A stretch of DNA of 6,031 bases from Bacteroidales bacterium Bact_23 (GTDB taxonomy: Bacteria; Bacteroidota; Bacteroidia; Bacteroidales; Lentimicrobiaceae): contig LUZO01000089.1 of the NCBI GenBank assembly GCA_001603685.1, positions 1 through 6,031 of the forward strand, in the 5' to 3' direction. Made by a program: the position numbers and the translations under genes. The notes under the pieces are model-generated. The model was not told the DNA's origin. It saw only the letters and a program-made list of their open reading frames with translations, and made no database searches. Positions 1 through 5,490 of the stretch are shown here, in pieces (position 1 is the stretch's first letter; each line of letters starts with the position of its first letter).

Positions 1-1221
1 GCGTACAACAAGTGTGCGCTGCAGCTCATGCAGGGCACACACCTGGAAGATGTGCAGGTTCAGACCTTCACCGGTCAGACCCTTACCCCTTCGAACCAGA
101 AAATTACCGGTACCTTTACTTTCCCCACCTTTGCGGGAGCGTTCAACAACATCAAGGCGCTGCATACCATCACCTGCCCGCAAGGCGGATGCGATCCCTA
201 CGACCGGGTTACCCATGTGGAGGTGAAGGACCCCAGCGGCAAATGGATTGAGATTTACCGCTACATCACCCCCTTTGGCGTAGGCTGCAACGATCAGGTG
301 GATGTAACCGATTATGCATCGCTGCTTCAGGGCGAAGTGGATGTGCGTTATCATGCCATTATCTGGGACAAGGGCATCAACATCGACATCCGGTTCGATT
401 TCACGGCCGGCACGCCCGAATACCTCTATTCAACGGTAACACCCATCTGGAGAAATGAATACAATTTTGGTGATATGAACAATCTGCAGCCGGTACCGCC
501 TGCCTACCTCACCTTCCCCGAAAACGCCCTGGCTGCCCACCTGAAAGTGATTACCTCCGGCCACAACTGGGGCGAGAACAATACCGGAAATGCCGCTGAG
601 TTCTATCACGCCACCCACTACATTAAAGTGAACAACAACCGAACCCATACCCAGGACCTCTGGTCAATCTGCAATCCGAATCCGGCAGGATGCCAGCCGC
701 AGAACGGCACCTGGTTCCATCCGAGAGCGGGTTGGTGCCCCGGCTCAATCACCAGTATTTTCAACTTCGATATGAGCCAGTTCCTGAATACCCCTAACTT
801 TAAACTGGAGTACGAGTTCGACCCTAATTACAAGGATTACTGCAGTGCAGCCAACCCCAATTGCATATCCGGGGTAACCTGCCCGAACTGCGAAGATACC
901 TTCAACCCCATTCTGAATGTAAGCACCCATATGATTACATTCAGTAATAAGATCATTGTCAGCAGTGATAAAAAGGATATTGCCAACATCCGGATTGCAC
1001 CCAACCCTGCAAAGGGCTATTTCAACATTGCCGCCGGAAATCCGTCGCTGGCATACGGATCAACCATCGACATCACAAACCAGGCCGGCAAAACCGTCCG
1101 CACCCTGAAATGGAACGGCGAAGAGAGGCAGATTGACATTAGCAATATGGCAACCGGGCTCTACTTTGTAAAAATCACCACCAGAGCAGGCGTGGAAGTT
1201 AAAAAGCTGATGGTGTTCTAG
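1..1221 (+). CDS. PNGase F-like peptide-N-glycosidase with T9SS sorting domain, 5' partial
   Basis: The frame is open from the first base, so the true start and signal peptide lie upstream; 406 residues are visible, numbered here from the first codon. Residues about 25-320 match peptide-N4-(N-acetyl-beta-glucosaminyl)asparagine amidase F, which removes N-glycans from glycoproteins using two jelly-roll domains. Recognisable blocks are CDPYDR (64-69), YRYITPFGVG (86-95), VDVTDYASLL (100-109), AEF (199-201) and RAGWCPG (242-248). By alignment from memory, D68 is the PNGase F nucleophile Asp60 and E200 is Glu206. Residues about 326-406 form a Por/T9SS C-terminal sorting domain (PNPAKG, GLYFVKI, terminal KKLMVF), implying export across the outer membrane and release or surface attachment. 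Glu118 aligns with Ile120, and the cysteines flanking Glu206 are Ala and Tyr, so activity is not assured. The next gene on the right is convergent, with repeats between. The family call is firm; the substrate is unknown. Confidence 0.92.
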   Translation, partial: AYNKCALQLMQGTHLEDVQVQTFTGQTLTPSNQKITGTFTFPTFAGAFNNIKALHTITCPQGGCDPYDRVTHVEVKDPSGKWIEIYRYITPFGVGCNDQVDVTDYASLLQGEVDVRYHAIIWDKGINIDIRFDFTAGTPEYLYSTVTPIWRNEYNFGDMNNLQPVPPAYLTFPENALAAHLKVITSGHNWGENNTGNAAEFYHATHYIKVNNNRTHTQDLWSICNPNPAGCQPQNGTWFHPRAGWCPGSITSIFNFDMSQFLNTPNFKLEYEFDPNYKDYCSAANPNCISGVTCPNCEDTFNPILNVSTHMITFSNKIIVSSDKKDIANIRIAPNPAKGYFNIAAGNPSLAYGSTIDITNQAGKTVRTLKWNGEERQIDISNMATGLYFVKITTRAGVEVKKLMVF

Positions 1222-1235
1222 GCTAACTTCAAAAT

Positions 1236-1505
1236 ATGGTGGGCTAAAGCCCATAGGCCGGGATTCGGCCGGGATACACCGGCCTGAAGGCCGGAGATAT
1301 ATGTCTTCCCGGTCTGTGTATAGATTCTGACGCTGCAGTAGCAAGGCACATTCGCCTCCTAACTCCGGCCTTTAGGCCGGGGTTACAGAGGCTGCACACC
1401 ACCAGTTCGCAGGAATCATAGGCCTATTAACTCCGGCCTTTAGGCCGGGGTTGGGGAGGCCACTCTCTATCAGTGGGGCTTTAGCCCCCCAAACCTCACA
1501 TCCTT
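1236..1505. repeat. Repeat unit 1 (alpha type, 270 bp, two Q hairpins)
   Basis: Hairpins: R 1241-1252, P 1279-1294, Q 1365-1380, second Q 1433-1448, S 1475-1488. The alpha signature after R is CATAGGCCGGGATTCGGCC, with the 9-mer ggccgggat directly repeated. R begins 19 nt after the stop of the PNGase-like gene. It may help end or protect that transcript, but no T-run follows it. Confidence 0.9.
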
Positions 1506-1776
1506 ATGGTGGGCTAAAGCCCGGGTATCGGGATTCACCCGGGTTGCACCGGCCTGAAGGCCGGATATATATACCTTTCTGGTCTGTGTATAGATTCTGA
1601 CGCTGCAGTGGCAAGGCACATACGCCTCCCTAACTCCGGCCTTTAGGCCGGGGTTAGAGAGGCTGCACACCACCAGTTCGCAGGAATCATAGGCCTATTA
1701 ACTCCGGCCTTTAGGCCGGGGTTACAGAGGCCACACTCTTCCAGTGGGGCTTTAGCCCCCAAAACCCCACATCCTT
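1506..1776. repeat. Repeat unit 2 (beta type, 271 bp, two Q hairpins)
   Basis: The beta signature after R replaces the alpha segment with a different palindrome, cccgggt ... acccggg, before P. P is followed by a slightly altered spacer (ggatatatatacc). Its S flank (acactcttccagtgggg) differs from unit 1 and matches unit 4. Confidence 0.9.
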
Positions 1777-2045
1777 ATGGTGGGCTAAAGCCCATAGACC
1801 AGGATTCGGCCGGGATACACCGGCCTGAAGGCCGGAGATATATGTCTTCCCGGTCTGTGTACAGATTCTGACGCGCATTCGCAAGGCACATAACCCCCAC
1901 AACTCCGGCCTTTAGGCCGGGGTTAGGGACGCCGCACACCACCAGTTCGCAGGAATCATAGGCCTATTAACTCCGGCCTTTAGGCCGGGGTTGGGGAGGC
2001 CACTCTCTATCAGTGGGGCTTTAGCCCCCCAAACCTCACATACTT
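1777..2045. repeat. Repeat unit 3 (alpha type, 269 bp, two Q hairpins)
   Basis: The start is of alpha type (catagaccaggattcggcc). The P-Q spacer carries the variant gacgcgcattcgcaagg, shared only with unit 5. The end of the unit (ggccactctctatcagtgg) is shared with unit 1. Confidence 0.9.
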
Positions 2046-2246
2046 ATGGTGGGCTAAAGCCCGGGTATCGGGATTCACCCGGGTTGCACCGGCCTGAAGG
2101 CCGGAGATATATGTCTTCCTGGTCTGTGCACAGATCCTGACGCTGCAGTGGCAAGGCACATACCCTCCCCAACTCCGGCCTTTAGGCCGGGGTTACAGAG
2201 GCCACACTCTTCCAGTGGGGCTTTAGCCCCCCAAACTCACATCCTT
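2046..2246. repeat. Repeat unit 4 (beta type, 201 bp, one Q hairpin)
   Basis: It matches unit 2 at both ends but lacks one Q module of about 68-70 bp (the segment with accaccagttcgcaggaatc), which accounts for its shorter length. P, the single Q and S are intact. Confidence 0.9.
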
Positions 2247-2432
2247 ATGGTGGGCTAAAGCCCATAGACCGGGATTCGGCCGGGATACACCGGCCTGAAG
2301 GCCGGAGATATATGTCTTTCCGGTCTGTGTACAGATTCTGACGCGCATTCGCAAGGCACATAACCCCCACAACTCCGGCCTTTAGGCCGGGGTTAGGAGA
2401 GCCTAACTATTCCAGTGAGGCTTTAGTCCTCC
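2247..2432. repeat. Repeat unit 5 (alpha type, decayed end overlapping the transposase)
   Basis: P (2290-2305) and Q (2375-2390) are perfect, and the spacer is nearly identical to unit 3. The terminal S hairpin has decayed to gaggctttagtcctcc (2417-2432), which can still fold with one bulged T. This decayed S carries the transposase stop codon (2423-2425). A further small inverted repeat, GTTAGG agag CCTAAC (2392-2407), lies just downstream of that stop on the minus strand; it has no T-run. Confidence 0.85.
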
Positions 2433-2857
2433 AGTCTCTCAAAACCATAGGCTTTAATGAATTCATTATACTCATCATCCCACGATTTTTTCTTATGGTG
2501 TTCTTCCTGATTCGCTATATAAACCCTGACATTCTGAAGCTGAGACTCACTTACTGACACGGCATAATACTCATCAGCCCACTCGAATTTTGATCCGGTA
2601 ATCTTGTTTTTATTTATCCAGAAAGCGGATTCCCCTTTAATCAATTGCATCACCTTCGAGATGGATTGCTCAGGACCAAGGCTGATAATACAGTGCAAAT
2701 GATTTGAGTGACCGTTTATCGCATCAATGTAAATTGACTTATAACCAGCATTTTCCTTTATGTGGTCAATAATACTTTTTTTGATTTCGCTGGTAAGAAA
2801 ATGGTGCCTTTTCTTAGTAGCCCAGACGCAGTGAACCCATATCCGTACAAAAGCCAT
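2423..2857 (-). CDS. Y1 (HUH) transposase, IS200/IS605 type, RAYT-like
   Basis: The 144-residue protein has the full length usual for single-domain Y1 transposases. These cut and rejoin single-stranded DNA at hairpin-marked ends through a 5'-phosphotyrosine link. The metal-binding HUH motif is H53-L54-H55 within GHSNHLHCII. The catalytic tyrosine is Y113 in VRVYIANQEEHH, followed by the family's conserved Q117 on the same helix. The stretch QSISKVMQLIKGESAFWIN (65-83) is also typical of the family. The start is the ATG at 2855-2857; no clear Shine-Dalgarno sequence precedes it. The gene is visibly richer in A+T than its neighbours, consistent with transfer. The C-terminal codons and stop run into a decayed repeat hairpin. 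Repeats on both sides suggest a REP-associated (RAYT) role rather than a free IS200, but this is inference. No accessory TnpB is present. The gene appears intact, so it may be active. Confidence 0.92.
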   Translation of the reverse strand: MAFVRIWVHCVWATKKRHHFLTSEIKKSIIDHIKENAGYKSIYIDAINGHSNHLHCIISLGPEQSISKVMQLIKGESAFWINKNKITGSKFEWADEYYAVSVSESQLQNVRVYIANQEEHHKKKSWDDEYNEFIKAYGFERLED

Positions 2858-3043
2858 TATGTAAATGATTTATGGCAAAAGCCTGATTTGAAATACTTTT
2901 TGTTAAATAAGGCCAAAATACTAAGAGTATATGTTATTAAACATTTTAAAGCAGCGACGCATTTAAACATACCCTGACGATAAAGGGCAAAGCACATCGC
3001 AGCATATTACCTGAAAGGCAAGGTAAAATTAACATTATTTTTT
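2858..3043. other. AT-rich upstream region of the transposase, no gene
   Basis: This stretch of about 186 bp is unique sequence, unlike the repeats on either side. It must hold the transposase promoter if the gene is expressed. On the minus strand a weak candidate is TTTG, 16 bp, then TATGTTTA (one base off the Bacteroidetes TAnnTTTG box), with a short inverted repeat CCCT/AGGG between them (about 2972-2987). No convincing start signal was found. Confidence 0.35.
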
Positions 3044-3331
3044 ATGTTGGGCTAAAGCCCGGGGACCGCGATTCTGCCTAATTGCACCGGCCTGAAGGCC
3101 GGTGTTATGTGAGTTTCTTTTGTTTGTGCGAATATCCTGCCCATGATGGAACTAGTCCAGCACTTAGTTACACCAAGCCTGAAGGCCGGAGATATATGTC
3201 TTCCTGGTCTGTGTACAGATTCTGACGCTGCAGTAGCAAGGCACATTCGCCTCCTAACTCCGGCCTTTAGGCCGGGGTTACAGAGGCTGCACTCTATCAG
3301 AGGGGCTTTAGCCCCCCAAACTCACATCCTT
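3044..3331. repeat. Repeat unit 6 (diverged beta type, composite, 288 bp)
   Basis: It starts with a diverged beta head (gggctaaagcccggggaccg) and a perfect 18-bp P palindrome at 3086-3103. About 70 bp of sequence not seen in the other units follows (3104-3172). A second P-like hairpin, ccaagcctgaaggccgg (3173-3189), then leads into the usual spacer, Q and S. This looks like a fusion of a short R-P unit with the 3' part of another unit. Confidence 0.8.
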
Positions 3332-3400
3332 ATGGTGGGCTGAAGCCCATAGGCCGGGATTCGGCCGGGATACCCCGGCCTGAAGGCCTGTGTTATGTGG
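3332..3400. repeat. Repeat unit 7 (alpha type, truncated after P)
   Basis: The head is alpha type. R has a changed loop (gggctgaagccc), which gives it the same GA apex as P. After P the unit ends in gtgttatgtg (3390-3399), the same 10-mer that follows P in unit 6 (3102-3111). That suggests a natural short R-P form rather than random truncation. Confidence 0.8.
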
Positions 3401-3431
3401 CAGAATCATCCGAAAGGCCAGGTCCCTTCTT

Positions 3432-3926
3432 CTACGCCCTGATGATTCTGATAGAATAAAAGACCAGCACGCCCAGCACCGCCAGCACAAAGAGAGGGGC
3501 AAACCAAACGCCCAGGCCGCCGGCAGCACCGTTGGCCAGTTGGATTGTGCGCAGGGCAATATATCCGAAAGTGAGTGAGAGGACAAGATTAACACCTGCC
3601 AGCATACGGCAGGAGTTGTCGAGCTGATTTAGCTCCTTACCGCCGGGAACCTTACCCGAGTGCTTCAGAAAGCGTATCAGATATCCGGAGAAATAAACAA
3701 TCAGAAACATTATGGCAGCGATGGCAGCAAGAAGAAACAAGTCATTCTTCGGGCCAAATCCATCCGCAACTCCGGAGAAGTTGTAATGCACAGGAATGGT
3801 ATCGGGTAAGGTATTGTAATAAATCAGGATCAGAAGCCAGATAAGCAGAACAATGACAAAGGATACTGTGTGAAGCACATAAACAAAACGGTCTGGTCCG
3901 GGAGTGGCTTTTGTATTTTTCGTCAT
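3432..3926 (-). CDS. DUF1648 domain membrane protein, four predicted helices
   Basis: The protein has 164 residues from the ATG at 3924-3926. An in-frame TTG two codons upstream (3930-3932) is a less likely start. After a short polar N-terminus, hydrophobic segments lie at about 14-37, 62-87, 107-130 and 139-161. The loop after the first carries the DUF1648 signature LPDTIPVHYNFSGVADGFG (40-58), a motif known from small membrane proteins including SdpI-like immunity proteins. Here only the DUF1648 part and extra helices are seen, so function is unknown; an inner-membrane location is inferred. A minus-strand TAAATTTG box lies 19 bp upstream of the ATG. The terminator of the barrel gene lies further upstream, so this gene is probably transcribed alone. 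No Shine-Dalgarno sequence is visible, as is usual in Bacteroidota. Its 3' end faces the second repeat array. Confidence 0.85.
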   Translation of the reverse strand: MTKNTKATPGPDRFVYVLHTVSFVIVLLIWLLILIYYNTLPDTIPVHYNFSGVADGFGPKNDLFLLAAIAAIMFLIVYFSGYLIRFLKHSGKVPGGKELNQLDNSCRMLAGVNLVLSLTFGYIALRTIQLANGAAGGLGVWFAPLFVLAVLGVLVFYSIRIIRA

Positions 3927-3945
3927 AATCAATAAGGTAAGAATA

Positions 3946-3953
3946 CAAATTTA
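3946..3953 (-). promoter_or_regulatory. Candidate -7 box (TAAATTTG) for the DUF1648 gene
   Basis: It is a perfect match to the Bacteroidetes TAnnTTTG consensus, 19 bp before the ATG, which would give a leader of only about 10-15 nt. No TTTG at the expected -33 spacing was found, so this is a single-element call. Confidence 0.45.
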
Positions 3954-3986
3954 GTTAATCGCGGTAATGTTCTGATCCTCCGGAGC

Positions 3987-4022
3987 AAAAAAAAACCCAA
4001 AACAGGGGTTATGACACCTGTT
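3987..4022 (-). terminator. Rho-independent terminator of the OmpA/barrel operon
   Basis: On the minus strand AACAGG, a 10-nt loop and CCTGTT (4017-4022 with 4001-4006) are followed by TTGGG and nine Ts (3987-3995). It lies about 30 bp after the barrel gene's stop. The stem is short and separated from the main T-run by five bases, so strength is uncertain. Confidence 0.55.
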
Positions 4023-4051
4023 CCGGGATTGAACGGATAGGGATGATTTAT

Positions 4052-4696
4052 TTAGAACTTATATCCGAGTGAGAGACCGAAGCCCATGTGTTTCACGGTT
4101 GTTTCGGGTTCTTTGCCATTGAATTTGGGAACATTGTTGCTCATACCCAGTGAGGCATTCAGTGCTACCTGCAATCCGAAAGGCATCTCGTAGCCGGCCA
4201 TAACCTTACCACCCATGTCGAAAGGCCTGTAGTAAACGGCCAGACCGCTGGCATCGGTATAGTCATTCGCAAATTTAACATCCACACTTACCGAGCCGGT
4301 TTTGGCAGTTCCGCCAATGCCGTAGGCAAAGTACGGACCGAAGCCTACCATGACAAAACCGTTTGAAAGTGCACCTTTGTAAAGGAAATTAACCGGCAGT
4401 TCGATGTAGGAAACGGTAGTTTTGGTCTCAATCAGCAGAAGTTCGTAATTGTTGCCCTTCTGGGTATAGAGCAGCTCCGGACGGAGATAGAACTCATCAG
4501 CGATCTTCACCTCTGCAAAAACACCGGCATCAAAACCCGGAATCATATCCGTTTCCAGTTTTTTGTCGTTGGCATCCTTGAATAACATATTTACCATGTT
4601 AAACGAGCCTTTTACTCCAAAGCCTGTCTGAGCTTTCAGGGTACCTGCCGACAGCATGGTGAGCAGGGCAATCATGGGAATCATTAACTTTTTCAT
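4052..4696 (-). CDS. PorT-family outer-membrane beta-barrel protein
   Basis: The product is 214 residues with an N-terminal signal peptide (KK start, hydrophobic core 4-19, likely cut near residue 22 before AQT). The rest alternates short amphipathic strands and turns and ends in aromatic GYKF, as outer-membrane barrels do. Blocks FYLRPELLYTQKG (69-81), YIELPVNFLYK (97-107) and GFGPYFAYGIGG (118-129) fit the outer-membrane beta-barrel family 2 (PorT type), probably with eight strands. Many Bacteroidota carry several such proteins; their individual roles are mostly unknown, and this is not necessarily the T9SS component PorT itself. It lies 38 bp after the OmpA-type lipoprotein gene in the same direction and is followed by a terminator, suggesting co-transcription. 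The ATG at 4694-4696 is set by the signal peptide; the leader is A-rich without a Shine-Dalgarno sequence. Confidence 0.85.
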   Translation of the reverse strand: MKKLMIPMIALLTMLSAGTLKAQTGFGVKGSFNMVNMLFKDANDKKLETDMIPGFDAGVFAEVKIADEFYLRPELLYTQKGNNYELLLIETKTTVSYIELPVNFLYKGALSNGFVMVGFGPYFAYGIGGTAKTGSVSVDVKFANDYTDASGLAVYYRPFDMGGKVMAGYEMPFGLQVALNASLGMSNNVPKFNGKEPETTVKHMGFGLSLGYKF

Positions 4697-4734
4697 GGTT
4701 CAGTCTGATTTAGTTTGTTTTAGTTTAAAAGTTT

Positions 4735-5424
4735 TTAGTTGAATTTTATTTTAATTGATCCGTCATCTTCAGCCTTTTTGGCCTCCTCTTTCATCTTTTC
4801 GTTGGCAGTGATCACAAAGGTTACCCTGCGGTTTTCGGCGCGGCCTTCTTCGGTGTCGTTGCTTGCAATGGGCATGGTTTCGCCATAGCCTACAACGGTA
4901 AGGCGCGATGAGGGGATATTGAGCTGGCGCAGGTAATTGGCCACTGCGTTGGCTCTCTTTTCGGAGAGGGTCTGGTTATAGCTGTCAGAACCTTTGGAAT
5001 CGGTATGTCCCTGAACCATTACATCGGTATCGGGGTAATCCTTCAACACACCGGCAAGCTCGCGGATGCTGCTGCGCGATGCCTCGGTCAGTTCGCTTTT
5101 GTCGAAACCGAAAAGCACTTTCGAGTTAAAGTTAATCACAATGCCTTCCTCTCCCTCTTCGTGAATTACTTCAGCATCGGGAAGCTTGCGTCTGAGCTCT
5201 TCGGCTTGTTTGTCCATCTGTTTGCCGATAACGGCGCCGGCTACTCCTCCAACGGTGGCGCCAATCACGGCGCCGGCGCTGGTATTTCCGGCGGTTTTAC
5301 CAATAATGGCGCCAATGGCTGCACCTGTGGCAGCACCAATACCGGCGCCTCTCTGCGTACGGGTTGTTTTGCATCCTGAAATCAGTAGCGCAAAAACAAC
5401 GAGAATCATTAAACTGCGTTTCAT
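4735..5424 (-). CDS. OmpA-family peptidoglycan-binding lipoprotein with glycine zipper
   Basis: The 229-residue product has a type II signal peptide ending in lipobox LISGC, so C18 is the lipidated residue. Residues 26-67 are rich in Gly and Ala at regular spacing (GAGIGAATGAAIGAIIG and a second similar run), a glycine-zipper segment that may insert in or pack against membrane. An OmpA C-terminal domain follows at about 103-206, with FGFDKSELTEAS, VQGHTDSKG, LSEKRANAVANYL and NRRVTFVI. D142 and R157 are spaced like the pair that binds diaminopimelate in OmpA domains. This architecture resembles E. coli YiaD: an envelope protein tethering the outer membrane to peptidoglycan. A charged, lysine- and glutamate-rich tail (208-221) follows the domain and is not part of it. 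It is the first gene of a likely two-gene unit with the barrel gene. The start is fixed by the signal peptide. Confidence 0.92.
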   Translation of the reverse strand: MKRSLMILVVFALLISGCKTTRTQRGAGIGAATGAAIGAIIGKTAGNTSAGAVIGATVGGVAGAVIGKQMDKQAEELRRKLPDAEVIHEEGEEGIVINFNSKVLFGFDKSELTEASRSSIRELAGVLKDYPDTDVMVQGHTDSKGSDSYNQTLSEKRANAVANYLRQLNIPSSRLTVVGYGETMPIASNDTEEGRAENRRVTFVITANEKMKEEAKKAEDDGSIKIKFN

Positions 5425-5461
5425 GCGTGTAAATTTGGTTTTAGCTTTTTGTCAGATAAAT

Positions 5462-5490
5462 ATGCTGCTTTTACAGCGCATAAGCAGCAT
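5462..5490 (-). promoter_or_regulatory. Perfect 9-bp inverted repeat in the OmpA-type gene's upstream region
   Basis: ATGCTGCTT (5462-5470) pairs with AAGCAGCAT (5482-5490) around an 11-nt loop, 38 bp before the ATG. On the minus strand it directly follows TATAATTTG, which resembles a -7 box with one extra base. It could be an operator at the start site or a 5' leader hairpin; no regulator is identifiable. Confidence 0.4.

Larger units (their letters stand above)
1236..2432. repeat. Array of five composite palindromic (REP/BIME-like) units
   Basis: This gene-free stretch consists entirely of repeats. Each unit starts with ATGGTGGGCTAAAGCCC and carries hairpins in a fixed order. R is gggctaaagccc, P is ccggcctgaaggccgg, Q is ccggcctttaggccgg (one or two copies), and S is ggggctttagcccc. 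S is the reverse complement of R with one more pair, and Q is the reverse complement of P except for one loop base, so each unit is a set of oriented hairpins facing inward, as in bacterial interspersed mosaic elements. Between P and Q lies a conserved non-palindromic spacer containing ctggtctgtg or cggtctgtg and gcaaggcacat. The array fills the gap between the convergent 3' ends of the PNGase-like gene and the transposase. Open frames inside it are by-products of the repeats. Confidence 0.93.
2411..3062 (-). mobile_element. Putative RAYT/IS200-like element between two repeat arrays (approximate ends)
   Basis: A Y1 transposase gene with about 190 bp of AT-rich upstream DNA is bounded on the left by a decayed S hairpin (2417-2432) and on the right by an R hairpin (3049-3060). 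In the array S and R are normally separated only by a linker of about 15 bp, so the gene occupies a unit junction. IS200/IS605 elements and RAYTs recognise subterminal imperfect hairpins and have no terminal inverted repeats or long target duplications, which fits. Exact ends are inferred; no second copy is available for comparison. Confidence 0.5.
3044..3400. repeat. Second repeat array (units 6 and 7)
   Basis: The same hairpin set reappears on the other side of the transposase: R 3049-3060, P 3087-3102, a damaged P 3173-3189, Q 3260-3275 and S 3302-3315. A new unit then begins at 3332 and breaks off after its P. The array ends 32 bp before the stop codon of the DUF1648 gene, so it sits between two minus-strand genes. 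Confidence 0.9.

Noticed and set aside
1236..1260. Rho-independent terminator for the PNGase-like gene at the first R hairpin
   Set aside because: The stem is only about five pairs with no T-run; it may affect the 3' end but cannot be called a terminator.
745..1344. Minus-strand frames opposite the PNGase-like gene
   Set aside because: The plus-strand frame has clear homology along its whole length; these are shadows.
1470..1902. Open frames of 60-70 codons on the minus strand within the repeat array
   Set aside because: They recur with each repeat unit, are made of hairpin sequence, and have no family resemblance. They arise from the repeats lacking stops in one frame.
1236..2432. CRISPR array
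   Set aside because: Repeats are 200-270 bp composite units with conserved, not unique, sequence between the hairpins. No 25-40 bp repeat with unique spacers and no cas gene is seen.
3052..3595. Open frames across the second repeat array on both strands
   Set aside because: They consist of repeat sequence and one runs antisense-frame into the DUF1648 gene; no coding signal is independent of the repeats.
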